The translations under genes were made by a program, and so were the position numbers. Positions 56,166 through 64,000 of a stretch of 64,000 nucleotides of DNA are shown here, one piece after another; position 1 is the first letter of the stretch; each line of letters starts with the position of its first letter. The notes under the pieces were generated by a model. The model was not told the origin of the DNA, ran no database searches, and worked only from the letters and a program-made list of their open reading frames with translations. The DNA comes from Patella vulgata (Eukaryota; Mollusca; Gastropoda; Patellidae): the NCBI RefSeq assembly GCF_932274485.2, contig NC_065885.2, positions 38,515,062-38,579,061 on the forward strand, in the 5' to 3' direction.

Positions 56166-56553
56166 AACTTCTCTCATCTTGTGAATTCTTAATTAATGAT
56201 TAATCTGTTACATGGTTTCCAATTGTTAACTATATATTGCACCACATTTTTGTTATATATCATTATTTGCTTGATAACGATATTTGTATGTGTATCGAAA
56301 CGTAGCATGTTAATAAATTCAGAAGTAGTATATCCATATAAGTGTTTTTAATTTCCGAATGCTCTATATCACAACAGATCAATTTCTGACAATGTCTTGA
56401 CGCTTGTGCACTTTTTGTTTGTTTTGATAATTCTGAGATCTAAGAATTTTGTACGATAATACATAGTTTTTACGGCTAAATAACCCGACATCATTTTGAT
56501 GAAGACCACACGTTTGAAATGATGCGAGACTTTCCAAATTCATTTATTTATTA

Positions 56554-56756
56554 CTAGAAGAATGCTCGGCTTCGCTCGGGGGTCATAACCCTGAAACAGG
56601 AAGTGGTAGACTAACGCCGCCTGGCCTATGTTACTCCCCGGTCCGAGCTACCCCTATACCCCAAATTTCAGACTCGGGGCAGACCTAGTGTAGCCGCCAA
56701 CCCCGAAAAGACAGACAAACAGACAGACAAACGACAGTCACAAATATTAGTATAGA
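56554..56756 (-). mobile_element. Helitron-like non-autonomous element, copy 2
   Basis: Reverse-strand relative of 7293-7501 with the same TCTATACTAATATT start and CTAG end, again between A and T. Hairpin next to the 3' end (CCCGAGCGAAGCCGAG). CTGT/TCTG repeat near the 5' end. Confidence 0.65.
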
Positions 56757-56871
56757 TAGATATAGTGTTGCTTCGTTTAATACTTTGTTGGACAAACGAC
56801 TAATTTTATATTTCATAAGGATATCTGTATCGGTATTCAAAGGCCAGTTTAAAGGTAGAAAAATCCACGTA

Positions 56872-57251
56872 ACTTAAAGCGGAAATTGCAAATTTTTAAG
56901 TTATATTTTTAAAATTTATTAAAATAAAGCCTGAAAATAGATGGTATCCATAAACAGTCCTACCTTGTTAAAGAATAATCCTATTAATCCTATAATTCAC
57001 TATTGCCAGCTGAGAAATTGGCAAAAATATCATTTTCCTCTTCTTTTTTAAACGTTTGAATATCGCTACTCCATGGTGGTGAATAGAAAACAAGGGAGGT
57101 AATTGTGTTATTATTTCCTGTCTAAATGAATCTTAAGTGTGAGAATGGCACCTTTGATCGTATAATTGTGAGTTGACAACCTATTGAGCAAAAGACATGG
57201 AAATAATTAAGTTTTGACTTTCTTAGAAAATTTGCATTTTCCGCTTTAAGT
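56872..57251. mobile_element. MITE with TA duplication, 380 bp
   Basis: Terminal inverted repeats ACTTAAAGCGGAAA(T/A)TGC extending over about 27 bp to AAATTTT, flanked by TA. No coding capacity. Confidence 0.7.
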
Positions 57252-57539
57252 TATTAAGCGAGATTATAATGACTTCTTTTAACCGGAGTACATGTTAACC
57301 GCACACCGTCAGTCTTAAGAAATTATATTGTTAATATTAAATATTCGTTCGGTACGGGATTATCCAGCAGCAATTCGGGTAATTCGGAACGAATGGGACG
57401 GGGCGTCTTGCCAAGGTCTACAATAATTCACTTTAATTAAAACACCATCAGGTACAAACACGTAAGTAATCTCATAGAATCAAATCAGAACACTTTCAAA
57501 CCATACAAAATTAATATCTTCTACTAGTCAGTCTTTTAA

Positions 57540-57783
57540 AGGACAACATTGGTGTCAGTCATTATAAAATATGTGATAGAGCTCGTTAAATACATCCAAA
57601 ATATAATTTTAACACAGAGATCATTGCTACGGGAGATGTGTAACAAGCACGTGAAGGAACGGGAAGTGACGTCAAACATGACAAACACGAGTTGTCCTTC
57701 TATATAACTGACTGAAGTAACGAGCGATAACAAACAAACGATCGAATTTCATATGTAATAATGACTGACACCAATAGTGTCCT
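57540..57783. mobile_element. MITE with TTAA duplication, 244 bp
   Basis: Terminal inverted repeats AGGACAAC(A)TTGGTGTCAG and AGGACACTATTGGTGTCAG, both continuing into TCATTAT, flanked by TTAA at 57536 and 57784. TTAA targets point to piggyBac or Kolobok. Confidence 0.75.
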
Positions 57784-57836
57784 TTAAGTCAATTGACATG
57801 ACGTATTGAGTAGTCAGACCAGATCAAATCCACGGT

Positions 57837-57862
57837 AAGCGTTCGTTCGTTCGTTCGTTTCT
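57837..57862. repeat. (GTTC)n microsatellite
   Basis: Five to six GTTC units followed by TAGAGTTTTACGTCCACTTC. Confidence 0.9.
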
Positions 57863-58992
57863 AGAGTTTTACGTCCACTTCTACCTAGGGTGATATCGTA
57901 GACAACCACAGTAAGCGAAGTGAGTGGCATACTCATGTGACCGTGAGGTCCGTCAGATATTACAAGAGTCTGGAATGGTTCTTCAAATCTTTAATACTGG
58001 AACTTATAATAATAATTATCTACATACACTTACAGGACCGCGGATAACCGACTAGTACCTTATGCTACTAAGTCGGATAGACCTAAATGACTGACGTATC
58101 AAGTACAATCACATATTTATATGGAATTACTTCTAATCACTTGGCTAGATCAAGTGTTGACATAAATAAGCATTGATGTAATAATGTACAATATGAGAAA
58201 TAAAACAATGGTAAATAAAACAATTAATAGATTAATCATACGATTGGCATGTTCACGAGACCGGCTATTTTAACAGTACAATTACTTTCTGTCTGTAAAA
58301 GTTTTACAAACAATATGGGATTATAATAATTTAACATGTCATTAGCATTACATGACATTTCATCATTGGCTAGTCACCTTTCAATAGCACACCTATAATT
58401 ACTGTTTTAAAGGAATGGAATAGTTATTGTCCCGAGAGTTTAAATAAATTCAATCTGAAGGCTTTCACTTTTAAAATTAATAATGCATTATCTTAAATAT
58501 TCAAGATTTAAATTATACTATAACCTGCACGGTTATACTCATATCAAACAGCATACATAAATAAAATAACAAATTCCCGCCTCAACTAAAACAAAATAGA
58601 GGCGATGAAAATACCATATATCCTAAGTTTTGGGATAACAGAATAATACAAAATATAGAAATTGAACACATACAAACAAAATTTTACGTAATTAAGTTAT
58701 CTCCCTTTGATCAACCCTACATTCACTCAATAAGTAAAATACAAAAATGATTATAATTTCCGACATGATTAAGGCACAATAAAAATACGAATAGGCACTG
58801 CTTCAGGAAAACATTCCAAACAAATATAAAGAATAAAAACATGAAAATAATCTAATGCCGATCCCTGTCGATGAAATCAACATGATCACCTGTTATTAAC
58901 TACAGAACAAGATTAAATAAGGATAAATTCACCAAATAATTGTTCCTACGAAAATATAATGAATTACAAAGGGTACACATAAAATGAAAATA
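57863..58992. other. Non-coding, no feature
   Basis: AT-rich; may include the 3' untranslated part of the exon at 58993-59225. Nothing else seen. Confidence 0.4.
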
Positions 58993-59225
58993 TTAGAATC
59001 TAGCTGTTCCCGCCACATACACAGTATAGTAGCAGGCCTCAAACTTTTTTTCCATCGTCAGCTTTGATGTTGTAGTGACATAATAGTGTATAAGGTTACT
59101 ACCACCGAGATGGTCACGGATATATTTCTTTCCGATCATTTTATCCTTTTCGTATTGCTTATTCATGTTTTCCACTAGATAACAAACCTCATCTCTCAAA
59201 ACTCCGTGTTTCGAGATAAGAGATG
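58993..59225 (-). CDS. Unrecognised protein, probable terminal coding exon
   Basis: Minus-strand open frame ending in TAA at 58995-58993. It encodes GPSLISKHGVLRDEVCYLVE, then NMNKQYEKDKMIGKKYIRDH, LGGSNLIHYYVTTTSKLTME and KKFEACYYTVYVAGTARF. Codon use (many GNN codons, balanced amino acids) looks coding, unlike the surrounding DNA. The frame continues upstream to about 59262 without an ATG, where a TGA stops it, so it is best read as the last exon of a spliced gene. A possible acceptor is ATATAG at 59226-59231, but its pyrimidine tract is poor. The first in-frame ATG would leave about 64 residues. I do not recognise the family, and no earlier exon could be paired with it. A chance frame or a decayed gene cannot be excluded. 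Confidence 0.45.
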
Positions 59226-59262
59226 GTCCTATATAGTTCCACGTAGCAAAGCCCAACGCGAA

Positions 59263-61943
59263 TCAGATCGGGCCTCAGTAAGCAAAATTGACAATATTTT
59301 TCATCATAACAACGATTGATTATTGTTATTTAAAAGATTTCTGCCACACCCAACAACAATTAAGCATATAATTCTACCTGAAACGGGTATAAATCATCGT
59401 ATTTAAAATCAAGGCGTTAAGCGGTTATTAAGATCGCCATTTTAAACGGCAGACGTATGACGCTATGAGATGTATCAAGGCGGGGCTAAATATAAGGCTT
59501 TTATAATCAGCCAATCAAAAAGGCAATCGCAAGTGGAGAAAATGTAAACAAACATAATGACATTCATCTAATCTATCCGCGAATCATTTCGGAAAATAAA
59601 ATCAAATTACGGCGTTAACGTTGAATTAAAATCCGAACAAGGAATTATTTTGGACCTGATAATAAATGGCAAGAAGGATGCTTTTGCGTTATGGTAAAAG
59701 TTGCGTAAAGGGTTTGCGCATGTCTAAAGCATCGTAACTATGAATGAACTTCGATGGCGGTGTATGTCGGATAAAACCAACGCTTCATTAATTTAAACGC
59801 GAATATTTTGAGTTAGGATATAGTTGTGCCACTACATTGGCCTCTTTAAGTTTAATTAGTCATAATAGTTTAAAATTATCTTATTTTTAAGATGTTACAT
59901 GCATTAATAAAGAAATTGAGTTTGCCACTTGGAAATAAAGGCATCCAATCGTACCCGGTAGCTATAAACAAGCACGTCAGTATATCTCAATGTTTTTAGC
60001 TACGTTCTCGTAGCTAGTTTTCCACGACTGTCCTATAATAAAGTTTAATGCGTTAAATTGATTTGTAAAATTTGACACTGTGTTGATATTCCATTGTAGA
60101 TTTCGGCAAACATTTATACTACCATGAGAAACAAGGCCTGATTTATTTTTTACAATTTCTCTCATATACATATTTGAAGTTATTGCGTTTTAATCGGTAT
60201 TCTTCGGGTAGAAAATAACGTCACGTGCATCTTTCGTATACACAGTGTATACCATCAACGCCGCAAGGCGTTTGGGATTCTAAAGTGTAGACATTTACAG
60301 AATTCCTATGAATTTCTCAAAGCCAAAAGGCCCTGTGTATAATTGCTAAGATGTTGTTTTATATTCGTTATACATTTTTAAAATAATAAAGTTTACAATA
60401 TCCGCCATTATAATACCACTATTCGATGACTGCAATTGAAATCTATTGGAATTGAATTTTCTATAAAAAAAACTACTTGTTTAGTATGACTATAGTGGTG
60501 CTTTCAAGAGGACATAACTTGCATGCGAAGTTAGAAATTCGTGATTTTTGGCAGTGGCAGGTATTCGATCAGTTAGAAATCCATGCTTTTTGTTTTCAAT
60601 CATAATTTTAATAAACACTTCCGAGCTCTTAATTCGATAAAATTAAATTGGAAGCAGTGTGTCTTCAAAATGTAATAAGATCGTGTGTCTAAACTACTGG
60701 CTTTTTTTCTTGCTTATGAGCCCTAGGATATAAATAATTACCATACCAGCAGCAGACGTGAACTTGATTGAAGCTCTTCTTTCTAGTGGATTATTGAGAC
60801 AAATCCGAATGACTCTTTAAATACAATTATAATTCCAGGTTTTGAAGAAAATCTATATAACAGAGCATAATTTCATTTTCTGAAATACGAGAAGATGGCA
60901 TATCCTGTTTGACTGGCTCTTTATAATATTTTACAGGGACAAGGCAATTTGAAAGAAAAATGAAATATTCGAACATTTGGCAAATGGGATGAAAATGTAA
61001 ACGCTCATTCGTGATATTAATAATGTGTGCAGAAATCGTTACCATACTTGACCCCCAAGTATTTAAAAGGTCACAGCGGATTACTAGTTATAGATGGAAC
61101 AATGGCCAATCCATATCTGGTGCAAAACCACACAGGCTTACATTCTTGTAGCCAGACGGCCAAAGATTAGCTGGACACAAGAAACTGTTTACCCATCTTG
61201 ATTGAAAGAGCCACCGCTATTCGGATAAGATTTGTGTGGACAACGATATTTCCATTTTTCATTCCGCTCCTTTTGTGCTGTCATTTTTCTATGACAGTTG
61301 AGTTTAATTGTAAAAGATGGGATATATCCATTTCATTTCGTAGCAGTGTTTATTCACACGTATTGACGATTTGATGGTTTAACATTGTTCAATAGTCGAC
61401 AAGTCTTTGAACAACGCCATCTATTGACAATGACGACTTTGCTTACAGCAGTATTGACGTGATATATGGTGGTAAAGCGTGTACGTATCATATTAGGAGA
61501 TTTAATGACTAGTTCTTAAGAATTTCATTCTTTTATGCCACTTTAATTCCCATGACTTAATATTGTACTCAGCTCGACTGATTTAATTTTATATCTTTAT
61601 TATGAAGTAAAATCAGAAAACTTGGCAAGAAAAATATTTGTATAGTTTCGAAATACTGAGTAAGAGGAAAGATAAGACGTTCAGCGCGCGTATTTGTTTG
61701 AAAGCATTGTCTGGTTTGTATTTAACTAGACAAACATACCTAGAAATGGCAATAATATCATAACATTGGTGTGAGCTGAAAGACAGACATATAGGAACGA
61801 AAACAAACGCCGGAAAGATTGACTTAATAAGCTGATTGAAAGTTGAAAATTTTATTAAAAGAAACCCACTGTGTTACAAGTTCATTTTTGGTTTTGATTT
61901 TTTTTTCCGTTGGTATACACGTCAATAAATACAAACCCTTCTT
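59263..61943. other. No supported feature
   Basis: Several 60-75-codon minus-strand frames occur (around 60.0-60.2 and 60.8-61.0 kb). They are within chance expectation for this composition and lack paired splice sites. Upstream exons of the 58993 gene might be here. Confidence 0.35.
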
Positions 61944-61951
61944 TATTAGAA

Positions 61952-62232
61952 GGGGGGGGGGGGTGGATGGCCGAATGGTTAGCAAGTGCGCGCTGTATCA
62001 TAAGGCCTGTCATTGAGTCAACTGGCGTGGTTTCGATTTCCCGGTTGTACGTGACAAGGAGTAGGGTTGCCTGTCCAGCCTCGTCGGTTTTCTCCGGGTC
62101 CTCCGGTTTCCTCCCACTACTAAAGACCCCTACGCGCAAGCGAATTATGAAATAAAATTAAACCATATGTTAGTCCCGAAATGACCTAGTCTGTGTCGAG
62201 TGGACGTTAAACCCCATCTCTCTCTCTCTCTC
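61952..62232 (+). mobile_element. SINE family B, full length with target-site duplication
   Basis: Flanked by TATTAGAA at 61944 and 62233. Starts with a G-run; head GGCCGAATGGTTAGCAAGTG and TTTCGATTTCCCGG; 3' end GGACGTTAAACCCCATCTCT with a (CT)n tail. Cleanest family B copy in the window. Confidence 0.92.
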
Positions 62233-62240
62233 TATTAGAA

Positions 62241-64000
62241 AGAGTTATTTCCCTTACATAGCAAATTGATAAGGCGTTGCTGGGTGGCTGCCATTATTAT
62301 AAAGGTTTATATTTTGTAAGTTTCTGTTTGATGCAACTTTAGGTCTGCATCGTATATAAATTATCCAAATTCAGTTGATGATTTAAAAATATTATTTACT
62401 AATTTGCCAGCCAACCTACGAAAATCCATTTATCTGTCGTAAAACAACTAAAATTTAAGTATTTTTTTTTTCTTCAACCTAACACTGTAAATCGTTTGAT
62501 GCTTCAAGAATGTTTAAACGATAAATGTCTGATTATGCTGTTTTTATGAGTATTTCAAGGTTGTGTTTGGCCAATATATACAAAATATACCTATATCTTG
62601 GACATTTATTCTAATTAAATATGTCTGTTTAAGATTTATTGTGTGCCGTTTATTATTGCTATTAATATGCCATAGACCATGTGCTGGCCAACATAAACAT
62701 TTTACATCTTTAGTGATTGTATATGGGTTTTCTTCTTCTTTTAAAATGGTGATCTATTATACTAAATGTATGTGTTTGTAAGTTTTCTACCAGTCAAGAC
62801 GGCTCTACGGCTGGATAATTATAATACAACCCTATAATATAATTTTCAGCCCTTTTATCATTTTTCTGAACATACACCAATATTTCATAGTCATGTCTTA
62901 ACTTCAATTCACAGATGGTCCGCTAGAGTTAAACATGAATTGATATGCAGTCATTATAGTTTCTTTGTGTGAGTTAAAAAGAGGAGTTTGTTTGCCTCTT
63001 ATCTCTGTTAGAAGTCTTGACAAGAGAGAACATGGGAATTAACTCAGCTGTTTAAAATGGACAGTCAAAAGATTAATATAAAGATTAATCATAACTTAAT
63101 CAATACAAAGTTTTTAATTAAAATATTCCAGAAAATTGTTTCATGACCATATTAATATTTTTCTCGACCTTGTTTTGGGGATTACAGCTTGATGTTTATT
63201 GATGGGTGATTATGATGGATGTGGCTATGATATGATATTACAGGGAGACGTTTATTATTTATAACGGTCACAGTAGGGGGACACCAGATGGTCACTTTGT
63301 CCAGACATTGTCAAAATCAATCAGTTACCTTTTTATCAGGATATTTTAAAAGTTTACGTGATGTTTGGATTGTGTTCATGTTGAAAATAATTAAATTTAT
63401 AAAAATTTTATGAGTTTAAAATTGTTTACAGAAATATGCTTGACATTTTAAACTTCACGTTAACAAGTTATTTAAAACGCAAAAAATGAGATAAATGAAG
63501 ATCAAACATATTTTCCCTATCTTATTGTATTATCCCTCATCCCTTGTACCAAACCAACCGCTGTTGCTTTCATTCAAATTATAGTGACTTTCTATTTTGG
63601 TTGTATATCTTCATTTTGGAATATGTATCTAATTGTGCCCTGTTATTGCGACAGTTGTTTTAGCTGTGTCGTGTGGTGCAGTTGTCCGGCATTGTATATT
63701 AAATGGTGAATAAGAGAATGACCACTACTTTTTCCACGAGATTATATCATACTAAATGTGAGCATTCCCCAAGCACCCATGCTGAATAATTAAAACTTCC
63801 AAATTTTCCCAAGGATCGCCATCCACGCAGTTCTCAATAAAACTCTAATAAACCTATACGATGTGTGGTAGGCTGCAGGGGTTAAGGTCCTTCAAAGTCC
63901 AACCGCCCCCAAGGGTTTTCCTACACGTGTAAGCAAGCGATCTTAATCATTTTCATTGATAAACTGGAACGACTACGAACTCCCATGACACAAAATCTTA
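62241..64000. other. No supported feature
   Basis: AT-rich intergenic or intronic sequence. No exon, RNA gene or bounded repeat seen on either strand. Confidence 0.4.

Noticed and set aside
59977-61045. Minus-strand frames near 60.0-60.2 and 60.8-61.0 kb as earlier exons of the 58993 gene
   Set aside because: No matching donor and acceptor phases were found, and their lengths are within chance expectation in this AT-rich DNA.
1-64000. LTR retrovirus-like elements, Polintons, CRISPR arrays, rRNA genes
   Set aside because: Looked for long terminal repeats, Gag/Pol-like frames, capsid-like frames, spaced direct repeats and rRNA words; none were found.

Overview
The window is AT-rich, intron-rich animal DNA, most likely from a mollusc. 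The N-terminal p53-family exons resemble squid and clam p53/p63/p73, and the introns carry tRNA-derived SINEs, Helentron/'pearl'-like tandem-repeat elements and many MITEs. Nothing bacterial, organellar or viral was seen. All homology calls are from memory of the families; no search was run.

Three host genes can be reconstructed exon by exon, and their order and orientation matter. (1) On the minus strand at the left edge are the first two recognisable coding exons of a p53/p63/p73-family gene (2454-2560 and 2067-2190). The rest of the gene lies beyond base 1. (2) Head-to-head with it, on the plus strand, is a complete 14-exon WRAP73 (WDR8) gene, 6921-39478, encoding a 445-residue WD40 protein. 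(3) Convergent with WRAP73, on the minus strand, is a complete 4-exon TPRG1/TPRG1L gene, 51114-44183, encoding 332 residues with a C-terminal hSac2-type domain. Human chromosome 1p36 has the same order and the same relative orientations: TP73, WRAP73, TPRG1L. The window therefore appears to preserve a microsyntenic block around the ancestral p53-family gene. A fourth, unrecognised coding exon lies on the minus strand at about 59225-58993.

Layout: 1-2.6 kb, p53-family exons, with a hAT-like element (144-1653) in the next intron. 2.6-6.9 kb, the shared 5' region, largely filled by an element with subterminal repeats (about 3.1-5.06 kb). 6.9-39.5 kb, WRAP73, with introns rich in repeats. Its most striking feature is a near-identical 725-bp inverted duplication (8012-8736 against 12621-13345) that includes most of exon 4 and brackets exons 2 and 3. 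39.5-44.1 kb, the convergent intergenic region. 44.2-51.1 kb, TPRG1L, with a higher-order tandem array in intron 2. 51.3-64 kb, mostly non-coding, with several TIR elements, a dispersed 14-bp motif cluster (52.0-54.3 kb), a Helitron-like copy, a SINE and the unrecognised exon.

Two SINE families (called A and B here) are interspersed through the window and end in the same short 3' sequence, suggesting a shared LINE partner. No LTR element, Polinton or other capsid- or envelope-bearing element was identified.
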